Positions 25,971 to 33,226 of a stretch of DNA of 64,000 bases are shown here, one piece after another. Numbering within the stretch: the first letter of the stretch is position 1; every line of letters starts with the position of its first letter. A program made the position numbers and the translations under genes. The stretch comes from Gemmatimonadales bacterium (GTDB lineage: Bacteria > Gemmatimonadota > Gemmatimonadetes > Palauibacterales > Palauibacteraceae): NCBI GenBank assembly GCA_009840115.1, contig VXOJ01000028.1:23698-87697 (forward strand), in the 5' to 3' direction. The notes under the pieces were generated by a model. It was not told the DNA's origin and searched no databases. It saw only the letters and a list, made by a program, of their open reading frames with translations.

Positions 25971-26410
25971 GTGGCGGCCGGCGGGGCGGCGACGGCCGGA
26001 AGGGTCTCCAGTTGCCGCTTCACGGCCTCCGGAAACCGGTGCGGACGGCCCCTCGCATCGGTGCACACGAGGGCGGTGCGGGCGCGGGCGAGCGTCGCGT
26101 CGTCGGACGCACGCGCGATCCGGTAGGCGAACACGACTTCCCGGCTCCGGACGCGCTCCACGCGGGTGTGAATCCGGATGAGTTCGTCGTACTCGACCGG
26201 GATCCGGTATTCGACCTCTACCCGGGACACCGGGAGCCAGAGGCCTCCGCGCTCGAGTTCCGCGTACGACACGCCGCGCTCGCGCATGAGCGTCGTGCGC
26301 CCGAGTTCGCACCACACGAGGTAGTGGCGGTGGTGCGCACGCCCCATCTGGTCGGTCTCGGCATACCGCACGCGTACTTCCGTCGTTCCGACTCCGTTCG
26401 CGCCTTCCAT
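25967..26410 (-). CDS. YbgC/4-hydroxybenzoyl-CoA-type thioesterase
   Basis: This 147-aa hotdog thioesterase has the family motif YAETDQMGRAHHRHYLVW, with the catalytic Asp, followed by the helix ELGRTTLMRERG. It hydrolyses acyl-CoA thioesters; substrate length is not predictable. ATG 26410 begins a short polar lead-in before the fold. It is coupled to the lipoprotein gene by GTGA and reads away from the LpxH-like gene. Confidence 0.85.
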   Translation of the reverse strand: MEGANGVGTTEVRVRYAETDQMGRAHHRHYLVWCELGRTTLMRERGVSYAELERGGLWLPVSRVEVEYRIPVEYDELIRIHTRVERVRSREVVFAYRIARASDDATLARARTALVCTDARGRPHRFPEAVKRQLETLPAVAAPPAAT

Positions 26411-26525
26411 GGCCGCAATATGCTCCCGAGACGCACCGGGTGTCGAACTTTCTCCCGTGACCGATGCACCGCGGTCCCTCGCCGGGGTTTGACGGGCCGC
26501 GCCCGGCGCGCCGAGCTTCGGCCCC

Positions 26526-27269
26526 ATGTCCGAACGCACCGTCGTCGTGTCCGACATCCACCTCGGGGCCGTCGCCGCCGAGAACGCGCGCGCGTTTCTC
26601 GCCTTCCTCGAGGAGGCGCGCCGATGGGGCGACGAACTCCTGATCAACGGCGACCTGTTCGACTTCTGGTTCGAATACCGACAGGTGATCCCGCGCGGCC
26701 AGCTCGACGTGCTCGCCCGCCTGCGGCGGCTCGTCGAAGGCGGCATGCCCGTCCTGTTCATGGGCGGGAATCACGACGCGTGGGGGGGGAGTTTCCTCCG
26801 CGACGAGGTCGGAGTCGAAATCCTCGAAGAGCCGGCGCGGCGACGGATCGCGGGGCGGCGGGCGTACATCGCGCACGGCGACGGACTCGGCCCCGCGGAT
26901 CGGGGCTACCGGGTTCTGCGCCGGGCCGCCCGCAGTCCGGTGGGGCGCGGACTCTTCAGGTGGGTCCACCCCGACCTCGGGCTCCCCCTCGCGCGGCTCG
27001 CCAGCGGCACGAGGCGGGCGCAGGCGGGGGGGGTGCGGAGCGAATCGCCCCGGGCGTCGCTCCTCGCGCGGCACGCGGTGGAGATACTGGCCGCACACGA
27101 GGACGTGGACCTCGTCGTGTTCGGGCACTCGCACCGGCCGGAAGTCACCGAACTCGCGCCGGGGAGGTTCTACCTCAACTCCGGGGACTGGCTCCACCAC
27201 AACAGCTTCGCGGTCGTGACGCCGGACGAGATCCGCCTGGAGTCGTACCGGGGACCCGGCGAAGGCTAG
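26526..27269 (+). CDS. lpxH: LpxH-like UDP-2,3-diacylglucosamine hydrolase / calcineurin-like phosphoesterase
   Basis: The 247-aa protein carries all metal motifs of the family: SDIHLG (D10, H12), GDLFDFW (D43), GNHD (N82, H83), AHGD (H117) and GHSHRP. LpxH cleaves the pyrophosphate of UDP-2,3-diacylglucosamine in lipid A synthesis. The internal helical insert after AHGD fits LpxH-type enzymes, although LpxH/LpxI paralogs and other phosphoesterases share the motifs. It lies with lptE and other envelope genes. Confidence 0.75.
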   Translation: MSERTVVVSDIHLGAVAAENARAFLAFLEEARRWGDELLINGDLFDFWFEYRQVIPRGQLDVLARLRRLVEGGMPVLFMGGNHDAWGGSFLRDEVGVEILEEPARRRIAGRRAYIAHGDGLGPADRGYRVLRRAARSPVGRGLFRWVHPDLGLPLARLASGTRRAQAGGVRSESPRASLLARHAVEILAAHEDVDLVVFGHSHRPEVTELAPGRFYLNSGDWLHHNSFAVVTPDEIRLESYRGPGEG

Positions 27270-27757
27270 GGGAAATTCACCTTGAAGCCGAGGGCGATCC
27301 CGACGGATCCATCGGCGGGCGGGCCGATCGAGGGCTCGAAGTCCCAGAACTGCGTGGACACCCAGGCGTCGAGACCGCTCAAAAAGGCGAAGAATCCGGC
27401 GAGGACGATCCAGTTTTCGCGCTGCCCGGTGCGATTGGAGATCCGCTCTTCGTTCGGCGGCATCTCCTCCTTCGCCGCGGAGAGCCGCGCGTCGGCCTTG
27501 AAGACCATGAACAGGAAGACGGACTCGGCGGCGAAGTAGAAGGCGCCGCGGGCCGGCCGCCCGACCTCCAGCTGTCCCCAGCCCGGAAGGATCAGGGAGC
27601 GTCCGAAGGCGCCAAGCGGGGAGATGGGGGGGCGCCGTCCCGTCGAGTCGGCGGCGGGGCTCGTCTCGGCGGCGACCGAATCGGGCGCGGCCACCGGGGG
27701 CGGAGGATCCTGCGCCCGCAGCGGCGATGGCTCCAGGGCCTGGCCGGCCAGGAGCAC
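27266..27757 (-). CDS. DUF5683-like membrane protein (5' end uncertain)
   Basis: The protein has the motif SLILPGWGQ after a Pro/Ala-rich linker, then two hydrophobic segments and a C-terminal WDFEPSIGPP; this fits DUF5683-type membrane proteins. The frame is open up to 27883, across the whole tRNA-Sec gene. A signal-like sequence (FALAAVLLAG) begins around 27765 with no in-frame ATG, GTG or TTG until inside the tRNA. GTG 27757 is the only start clear of the tRNA but cuts off half the signal. The true start, or a small sequence error, is unresolved. Function unknown. Confidence 0.55.
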   Translation of the reverse strand: MLLAGQALEPSPLRAQDPPPPVAAPDSVAAETSPAADSTGRRPPISPLGAFGRSLILPGWGQLEVGRPARGAFYFAAESVFLFMVFKADARLSAAKEEMPPNEERISNRTGQRENWIVLAGFFAFLSGLDAWVSTQFWDFEPSIGPPADGSVGIALGFKVNFP

Positions 27758-27774
27758 GGCGGCGAGCGCGAAGG

Positions 27775-27870
27775 TGGCGGGAACGTGTGGGAATCGAACC
27801 CACCCGGGACGCGCGAACGCCCCATAACGGTTTTGAAGACCGCAGGCGACACCAGTCACCATCCGCTCCC
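27775..27870 (-). tRNA. selC: tRNA-Sec (selenocysteine), anticodon TCA
   Basis: The 96-base gene folds as a bacterial tRNA-Sec. The acceptor is long (GGGAGCGG against ACGTTCCC, with one G-A mismatch at the last pair). The D-stem has six base pairs (GGTGAC/GTCGCC) and a 4-base loop. The anticodon loop is CTTCAAA with anticodon TCA, the extra arm is long (GGGGCG...CGTCCC), and the T-arm is standard (GTGGG/CCCAC around TTCGATT). The discriminator is G and CCA is encoded. It decodes UGA when recruited by SelB. Confidence 0.9.
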
Positions 27871-27910
27871 GGTCAATCCGCATCGTTCGTCATTCCCGGT
27901 CCGGCCGCTC

Positions 27911-28303
27911 TCAAATCGCCGGCCGCGCTCGCCCGATCACCTCGATCTCGACCCGGGCCCCGAGGGGCAGCGCGGCCACGGCGACTGTCGAGCGGGCCGG
28001 ATACGGCGGCTCGAAGTGGCGGGCATAGACCTCGTTCACGGCGCCGAAATCGCCCATGTCCGCGAGGAAGATCGTCGTCTTCACGACATCGCCGAAGGCG
28101 AGCCCCGCCTCGCCCAGCACGGCCGCGAGGTTCGTCATCACGCGCTCCGCCTGGGACACGACATCGGGGCCCACCAGCTGGCCGGTGGACGGGACCAACC
28201 CCACCTGTCCCGCGGAGTAGAACAGCTCGCCGGCCCAGTACCCCTGGGAGTAGGGGCCGACGGCGGCGGGTGCATGGTCGGTGTGGACCGATCCGGTCTG
28301 CAT
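27911..28303 (-). CDS. ridA: RidA-family deaminase/endoribonuclease-like protein
   Basis: This 130-aa protein matches the RidA/YjgF family, which removes reactive enamine/imine intermediates. Visible motifs are AVGPYSQG, FYSAGQVG, and PARSTVAVAALPLGARVEIE, in which the conserved Arg and Glu bind the substrate carboxylate. The start ATG 28303 has a strong AAAGGAGT ribosome site seven bases upstream. Confidence 0.9.
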   Translation of the reverse strand: MQTGSVHTDHAPAAVGPYSQGYWAGELFYSAGQVGLVPSTGQLVGPDVVSQAERVMTNLAAVLGEAGLAFGDVVKTTIFLADMGDFGAVNEVYARHFEPPYPARSTVAVAALPLGARVEIEVIGRARPAI

Positions 28304-28382
28304 GCTCGAGACTCCTTTCGGGGGCGGGCGATCGGCCGTCGCCACCGGGCATGACGCGGCGCGTCCGCCGGTCGCCATCGCC

Positions 28383-28412
28383 TTGCATCGAATCGGTGGG
28401 AGCCGGTAACCT
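28383..28412 (+). promoter_or_regulatory. Possible sigma70-type promoter for mlaE
   Basis: TTGCAT (28383-28388) and TAACCT (28407-28412) are separated by 18 bases and lie about 30 bases upstream of the mlaE start. Both hexamers deviate from consensus, so this is a tentative call. Confidence 0.3.
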
Positions 28413-28444
28413 CGCCCGTACGCCTCATCGCTGGAGGCGAGTCG

Positions 28445-29341
28445 TTGCGTTCGAACGCGTTCTGGCGGTCGGGCGAACATACTTCGATCCCCCGGAGAGC
28501 GCCAAAGACCGTGCCCGCCGGCTCCGCCCGCCGTTCCGCCGCAAGACTCGCCCGCGATGCCGTACTTCGCATGGCCTTCGCGGTCGAGGCCTATTTCAGG
28601 CTCCTCGTTCGCGTGACGAGGGCCTGTTTGAGCCGGCCCTTCTACCGCGGCGACCTCGTGCAGCAGATGGACACGATCGGCGTCGCCTCGATCTTCATCG
28701 TCATGCTGACGGGCCTCTTCACGGGGATGGTGCTCGCCCTCCAGGCCGCCGTGGAAATGGAACGTTTCGGGGCGACGGTCTACATCGGCCGCCTGGTGGG
28801 GGCGAGCACGATCCGCGAACTCGGCCCCGTCCTCACGGCGCTCATCGTCACGGGGCGGGCGGGGGCCGGCATGGCGGCGGCCCTGGGCGCAATGCGGGTC
28901 ACGGAGCAGGTCGACGCGCTCCGCACGATGGGCGTGGACCCGATCCGGAAGCTCGTCGTGCCCCGTTTCCTCGCCGCCCTCGTGATGCTCCCCGTGGTCA
29001 CGATCATAGGCGATGCCGTCGCCATCCTGGGCGGGCTCCTCATCGCGGTGCTGATGCTGGACTTCACGGCCCAGCTGTATATCAACTCCGTGTGGGAAAC
29101 CCTCGCGCAGACCGGCTTCGTGCTCACGGTCATCCCCATCGACCTGATTCAGGGACTGGGCAAGCCCTTCGCGTTCGGCGGGATCATCGCGCTCACGAGC
29201 TGCTTCCACGGGCTTCGGGCGGAGGGCGGCACGGAAGGCGTGGGGCGAGCGACGACGCGGGCCGTGGTGACCTCGTCCATCCTCATCCTCGCGATGGATT
29301 ACTTCCTCACGCAGATCCTGCTGACCATGTTCCCATCGTGA
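28445..29341 (+). CDS. mlaE: MlaE-like lipid ABC transporter permease
   Basis: This 298-aa protein is the permease of an MCE-type lipid transporter that moves phospholipids between the membranes. It has the family segments GMVLALQ, STIRELGPVLTALIVTGRAGAGMAAALG and MRVTEQVDALRTMGVDP, where the Glu-rich loop contacts the ATPase. TTG 28445 is chosen because GGAGG lies seven bases upstream; ATG 28571 would give the usual ~256-aa length but has no ribosome site. mlaF and mlaD follow. Confidence 0.88.
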   Translation: MRSNAFWRSGEHTSIPRRAPKTVPAGSARRSAARLARDAVLRMAFAVEAYFRLLVRVTRACLSRPFYRGDLVQQMDTIGVASIFIVMLTGLFTGMVLALQAAVEMERFGATVYIGRLVGASTIRELGPVLTALIVTGRAGAGMAAALGAMRVTEQVDALRTMGVDPIRKLVVPRFLAALVMLPVVTIIGDAVAILGGLLIAVLMLDFTAQLYINSVWETLAQTGFVLTVIPIDLIQGLGKPFAFGGIIALTSCFHGLRAEGGTEGVGRATTRAVVTSSILILAMDYFLTQILLTMFPS

Positions 29342-29354
29342 ACGAGGATCCGAC

Positions 29355-30197
29355 ATGAGCGGCCGCACGCCCGACGGCGCGCCGGAGCCGGGAAGCGAGG
29401 CCTTCGAGGCGGAGCTGCGCGACGAGATTCGCCGGGAACTGGAGACCCACGGGGGCGGGTCCGCGCAACCCGAAATCGTCGAACTGCGGGACGTGTGGCT
29501 CTCCTTCGGGACTCACGAGGTGCTGCGCGGCGTTTCGCTGGGCGTCGCGCGCGGCGGGACGCTCTGCATCCTCGGCGGGTCGGGAGTCGGGAAGTCGACG
29601 ATCCTGCGCCTCATGCTCCGGCTCCTCCTCCCCGACCGCGGCGAGGTCCTCATCGAGGGACGCGACATCAGCGCGGTTTCGCGTCCGGAGGCTCTGGCGC
29701 TGCGGGAACGGATGGGGATGGTGTTCCAGGGATCGGCGCTCTTCGATTCCCTGAACGTGTTCGACAACGTGGCTTTTCCGCTCTACGAGCATACGAAGCT
29801 GGCGGATGGTGAAATCCGGGACCGCGTCGAAGAGGTGCTGTCCTTCGTGGACCTCGACCCGGCGATGGTGCTCCCTCTGCTCCCGTCCGCACTGTCCGGA
29901 GGCATGCGCAAACGGGTCGCCATCGCGCGGGCGATCGTGCACCGCCCCCCCATCCTCCTCTTCGACGAACCGACGAGCGGGCTCGACCCGATCACGACGC
30001 GGAGGATCGATGAACTGATCCTGAAGCTGCGGCGGGAACTGCACGTCTGCGTGGTCGTCGTGACCCACGATGTGCGGTCCGCGGCGAGAATCGCGACCGA
30101 GACCGCGCTCCTGAAGGACGGGAAGATTATCTTCAGCGGAACTCCGGAGGAGATGCACGCCACGGAAGACCGCTATGTTCGAGCCTTCCGCGGCTAA
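29355..30197 (+). CDS. mlaF: MlaF-like lipid ABC transporter ATPase
   Basis: This 280-aa ABC ATPase has Walker A GGSGVGKS, signature LSGGMRKRVAIAR and Walker B ILLFDEP followed by TSGLDP, with the Q-loop MVFQGSALFDSLNVFDNV typical of MlaF/Ttg2A. It powers lipid transport by the MlaE permease. An N-terminal ~40-residue acidic extension precedes the core. It begins 13 bases after mlaE. Confidence 0.9.
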   Translation: MSGRTPDGAPEPGSEAFEAELRDEIRRELETHGGGSAQPEIVELRDVWLSFGTHEVLRGVSLGVARGGTLCILGGSGVGKSTILRLMLRLLLPDRGEVLIEGRDISAVSRPEALALRERMGMVFQGSALFDSLNVFDNVAFPLYEHTKLADGEIRDRVEEVLSFVDLDPAMVLPLLPSALSGGMRKRVAIARAIVHRPPILLFDEPTSGLDPITTRRIDELILKLRRELHVCVVVVTHDVRSAARIATETALLKDGKIIFSGTPEEMHATEDRYVRAFRG

Positions 30198-30242
30198 CCG
30201 CCACGGACTGCCGAGGGGCCAGACAGGGGGCACAGGGATACG

Positions 30243-31223
30243 ATGCGACGGTCGGAACCGATCACATGGGACCAGATGCGCGTGGGGTTCGTCCTCATCG
30301 TCTCCCTCGTCCTGCTCGCGTTATGCGTGCTTTTCGTGGGCCGGATCGGGGACGTGTTCGGCGAGCGCTATCAGCTTGTCGCGCTGATGGAATCCGCTTC
30401 GGGGCTCCGCCCCGGAGCCCCCGTCCAGGTGGCCGGGAGGGGCGTCGGCCAGGTCGAGCGCGTGGAGTTCATCGCACCGGAGGAGCGGGGGGACTCGGAA
30501 GCCGCGGTCGCGGTCTGGCTCGGGGTCAACGTGGACATCCGGGAGCAGATCCGGCGCGGATCGAGAGCCCGCGTGCGGACGCAGGGACTGCTCGGCGACC
30601 GCCTCATCGACATCGAACCGGGGTCTCCCGATTCGGCGATCCTCGTTCCGGGAGACACGATCGGAACGGCGCCGGCGCTGAGCTACGACGAACTCCTCGG
30701 CCAGGCGGCCGATGCCGTCCTCGGTCTCACACAGCTCTCGAACGACCTTTCGGCGACGCTGGCCCGCGTCTCGAGCGGCGAGGGTTCGCTTGGACGCCTC
30801 CTCGTCGATGAAGCGCTCTACGACGGCCTCGTCGACCTCAACGAAAACCTCGCGGCAGTGCTGGGGCCGATCGCCGACGGGGAGGGCTCCTTCGCCCGTC
30901 TCCTCGAGGATGAGGAATTCTACGACCGCCTCGTTTCCTCCACCGCCCGCTTCGACACGGTGACGGCGGCGCTGGCGGCCGGCGAAGGGACGCTCGGGCG
31001 TCTGCTGGCGTCGGACTCCCTGTACCGCGCGGTCGCCTCATCCGCGACCCGGGCCAATGCGATCCTGGGCCTCATCGAGAACGGCGAAGGGGCGGTCGGG
31101 CAGCTCATCGGCGACGAGACGCTGTACGAGGAGTTTCTCAAGGTCGTGGTGGACCTGAACGCGTTCCTCACCGAGGTGCGGGCCAACCCCGGAAAGTTCA
31201 TCCCGCCGATCCGGGTCTTCTAG
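30243..31223 (+). CDS. mlaD: MlaD-like MCE-domain substrate-binding protein with four 34-residue repeats
   Basis: The 326-aa protein has one N-terminal membrane helix (about 14-33), an MCE domain (about 40-135) with SGLRPGAPVQVAGRGVGQV, and a C-terminal region unlike short MlaD proteins. Four repeats start at residues 179, 213, 247 and 281, each beginning GEG and followed by a LGRLL and LYD/FYD-type pattern, giving an exact 34-residue period. Longer MCE proteins use C-terminal helices to build a tunnel across the periplasm, so the repeats may have such a role, which is inference. Confidence 0.85.
   Translation: MRRSEPITWDQMRVGFVLIVSLVLLALCVLFVGRIGDVFGERYQLVALMESASGLRPGAPVQVAGRGVGQVERVEFIAPEERGDSEAAVAVWLGVNVDIREQIRRGSRARVRTQGLLGDRLIDIEPGSPDSAILVPGDTIGTAPALSYDELLGQAADAVLGLTQLSNDLSATLARVSSGEGSLGRLLVDEALYDGLVDLNENLAAVLGPIADGEGSFARLLEDEEFYDRLVSSTARFDTVTAALAAGEGTLGRLLASDSLYRAVASSATRANAILGLIENGEGAVGQLIGDETLYEEFLKVVVDLNAFLTEVRANPGKFIPPIRVF
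30777..31184 (+). repeat. Four in-frame 102-base (34-codon) tandem repeats in mlaD
   Basis: Each unit encodes a version of GEGS/T-LGRLL-x4-LYD followed by a heptad-like helical stretch. Units begin at residues 179, 213, 247 and 281 of the MlaD-like protein. The DNA copies have diverged, but the protein period is exact. Confidence 0.75.
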
Positions 31224-31225
31224 CA

Positions 31226-31241
31226 GATCCGGTAGCGGATC
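31226..31241. repeat. Short inverted repeat between convergent mlaD and greA
   Basis: GATCCG-GTAG-CGGATC is a perfect 6-bp stem with a 4-base loop, followed by the palindrome CCTCTAGAGG. It sits in the 26-base gap between two convergent genes. It has no T tract, so a terminator role is weak. Confidence 0.3.
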
Positions 31242-31249
31242 CGGGCCCT

Positions 31250-31717
31250 CTAGAGGTCGTGCATCGTCTCGAAATCGACGACCTCGAACTCGCGCGCGCC
31301 GGCCGGAAGCCTCACGCTCACGAGTTCGCCCTTCCTTCTTCCGAGGAGCGCGCGGCCGATGGGCGACTCCATCGAGATGTCGTTGTTCTCGATGTCGACG
31401 TCGTCGCCGATCGTGAGGTTGAAGGACTCGATCTCGTCGTCCTCCAGGTCGCGCACCGCGACTCTCGAACCGAACCCGACCCGGTCCGTCGGGATGTTCT
31501 CGATATCGAGTTCCCCGAGCTGGGACATTCGGCGCGCCAGATAGTCGAGCCGCGCCCGCACGAAGCCCTGCCGCTCCAGGGCGGCGGTGTACTCGGAATT
31601 CTCCCGCAAGTCGCCCTGGGCGACGGCCTTCTCGATTTCCTTCGGAAGGATGACGTTCAGCTCGTGGAGAAGCGTCTCCGCTTCGTCCCCGATCTTGCGC
31701 TGCAGTTCTTCGATCAT
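31250..31717 (-). CDS. greA: Transcription elongation factor GreA
   Basis: This 155-aa protein has an N-terminal coiled coil, with the tip acidic residues in LRENSEYTAALERQ, and a C-terminal FKBP-like domain with SPIGRALLGRRKGE. GreA enters the secondary channel of RNA polymerase and stimulates cleavage of backtracked RNA. ATG 31717 has an ideal AGGAGGT site about 5 bases upstream, which rules out longer starts. It is preceded by the tmRNA terminator on the same strand. Confidence 0.95.
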   Translation of the reverse strand: MIEELQRKIGDEAETLLHELNVILPKEIEKAVAQGDLRENSEYTAALERQGFVRARLDYLARRMSQLGELDIENIPTDRVGFGSRVAVRDLEDDEIESFNLTIGDDVDIENNDISMESPIGRALLGRRKGELVSVRLPAGAREFEVVDFETMHDL

Positions 31718-31752
31718 CCGGAACCTCCTCGACCCGTCGACGGGCCGGCCGC

Positions 31753-31788
31753 AAAAAAAGCCGAGGCGCTCCCGGAAAGGGAGGCGCC
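31753..31788 (-). terminator. Rho-independent terminator downstream of tmRNA
   Basis: Read on the minus strand, GGCGCCTCCC and GGGAGCGCC form a hairpin with a short TTTCC loop and one bulge. CTCGGC and a run of seven T follow. It lies just after the tmRNA 3' end and about 35 bases before the greA start, so greA is either read through or has its own promoter in that gap. Confidence 0.75.
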
Positions 31789-31833
31789 CCGGGCGGAGCA
31801 CTGCCGGCGCAGGTTATGCGACCCTGCACCTGA

Positions 31834-32201
31834 TGGAGGCGGCGGGAATCGAACCCGCGTCCGCGAGCCCATCCACCACGGCATCTACGTGCGTAGTTCG
31901 TGATCGAGTCTCGTCCCGCGAGGGTTCACGAACAACCCCTCACGGAACCAGCCGTGTACGCGGCTCTCGCCGTGCTCTCGTCACCCGCGGCTTACGGCGC
32001 GCCGGGGCGACCAGCCCGATTCATCGACGTCCGCCGGGAGGTCCTCGGGCCCGGACCTCTCGGGGACGGGCTACGCGATTTTACGCAGCCAGAGCCAAAC
32101 CGTCGTTGGCACCTGAAGGTTTCCCGGTGTTTAACGAGGCCCCGGGCACCTCGGCACGCTTCCGCGGCTTCCGGTTCACGCGTCGAAGCCGTGTCGCCCC
32201 C
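31834..32201 (-). ncRNA. ssrA: Transfer-messenger RNA
   Basis: A ~368-base one-piece tmRNA. Its 5' end (GGGGGCGACACGGCTTCGAC) pairs with the 3' end (CGCCTCC) to form a 7-bp acceptor, with a standard T-arm (GCGGG/CCCGC around TTCGATT). The internal reading frame at 32081-32110 encodes the tag ANDGLALAA followed by TAA. The 3' end reads CGCCTCC-A-TCA, so CCA is probably added after transcription. It rescues stalled ribosomes and tags the products for proteolysis. Confidence 0.92.
32081..32110 (-). other. tmRNA tag-peptide reading frame (ANDGLALAA)
   Basis: The resume codon GCC is followed by codons for N-D-G-L-A-L-A-A and a TAA stop. With the Ala charged on tmRNA, the degron added to stalled proteins would be A-ANDGLALAA. 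The LALAA end is the typical ClpXP-recognised tail. Confidence 0.9.
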
Positions 32202-32281
32202 CTGATACTCGCAAAGGCTACCCCACACGGTCGTTTATCCCGTCGTGCAGCGCAAGTTCCGGGAGCGGCCGAGGAGGTTCT

Positions 32282-32311
32282 TTGACAGCCGGAAACCGGC
32301 GCGGGTATACT
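32282..32311 (+). promoter_or_regulatory. Strong sigma70-type promoter for PTS IIA gene
   Basis: A perfect TTGACA (32282-32287) and a near-perfect TATACT (32306-32311) are separated by 18 bases. Transcription would start about 75 bases before the PTS IIA start codon, in the gap between the divergent tmRNA and the PTS gene. It is the best promoter match in the window. Confidence 0.8.
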
Positions 32312-32393
32312 CGGGGCTTGCCGGGTCCGGCGGCGCCGGTGCCCGTTGATTCGATATGCGCCCCGCGCTCGCGGGGAGGAGATATAGATCCAA

Positions 32394-32846
32394 GTGCAGC
32401 TTCGAGAATTTTTCGTTCCGTCCGCCATCAAACTCGACCTGGCGGCCGAGACGAAGGATGAGGCCCTGAAGGAACTCGTGTCGTGTATGGGCCTCGACGG
32501 AAAATCCGAAGGAATCCTCTACAAGATGCTGAAGCGGCGGGAAAATCTCGGTTCGACCGGGATCGGCCGCGGCATCGCGATCCCGCACTGCCGTTCGCTC
32601 GTCGTGACCCGGTTGAGGGTCGCGTTCGGCCGCAAGCTCTCGGGTCTGGATTTCAAGGCGATCGACGAGAAACCCGTTCGGTACGTCTTCCTCATCGTCG
32701 CGCCGCCGCTGGAGGTCTCGAATCAGTATCTTCCGGTGCTGGGCAGGATCGCGCAGTTCGGCAAGGAAGCCGACGTGCCGGACTTGCTCGCCGAAATATC
32801 GAGCCCCGAACAGTTCATCGAGTTGCTCGATGCGAAGGACCTCTAG
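32394..32846 (+). CDS. PTS IIA domain protein (nitrogen/fructose type)
   Basis: This 150-aa single-domain protein matches EIIA of the fructose/PtsN class, with the phosphorylatable His in IAIPHCRS (H65). Single-domain IIA proteins usually regulate rather than transport. GTG 32394 has a GGGGAGGAG site about 14 bases upstream. Its stop shares one base with the next start (TAGTG), so the zinc-ribbon gene is translationally coupled. The PTS phosphorylation chain is encoded 7-11 kb away. Confidence 0.85.
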   Translation: MQLREFFVPSAIKLDLAAETKDEALKELVSCMGLDGKSEGILYKMLKRRENLGSTGIGRGIAIPHCRSLVVTRLRVAFGRKLSGLDFKAIDEKPVRYVFLIVAPPLEVSNQYLPVLGRIAQFGKEADVPDLLAEISSPEQFIELLDAKDL

Positions 32847-33202
32847 TGGACCAGCAACTCGAACTGCTCCTTGAGATCCAGGACCTGCGAATGCAGCGTC
32901 GAGGTCTCACGGACGGAACGCTGACCGACCTCGAGGCGGAGGTCTTCGACATCAAGATCGAGGACGCGATCCGATCGCTCGACGAGAAGGTCGAGGAACT
33001 CGCGCAGAGGCTGACGCGGGGGATCCGGGAGCGCTATCGCCGCATCGCCGACAAGGCGCCGCGCGTCGTCGCGCCGGTCATCAACGGCATCTGCTACGGC
33101 TGCTTCGTGGCGGTTTCCACGGCCCGCGCCTCCGAGGCGGACCGAAATCTCCGCGTCGAATCGTGCGAGTACTGCGGCTGCTTCCTCTACCACGTCGGCT
33201 GA
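32846..33202 (+). CDS. C4-type zinc-ribbon protein with N-terminal coiled coil
   Basis: This 118-aa protein has an N-terminal helical part of about 60 residues and a C-terminal zinc ribbon: C83 and C86 in ICYGCF, and C109 and C112 in CEYCGC. The same layout is found in the bacterial CT398-like zinc-ribbon family, often called a nucleic-acid-binding protein without proof. Starting at GTG 32846, it overlaps the PTS IIA stop by one base. It ends 24 bases from the convergent selB. Confidence 0.75.
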   Translation: MDQQLELLLEIQDLRMQRRGLTDGTLTDLEAEVFDIKIEDAIRSLDEKVEELAQRLTRGIRERYRRIADKAPRVVAPVINGICYGCFVAVSTARASEADRNLRVESCEYCGCFLYHVG

Positions 33203-33226
33203 ACCCGGACTGAGCCCGCAGCCCGC

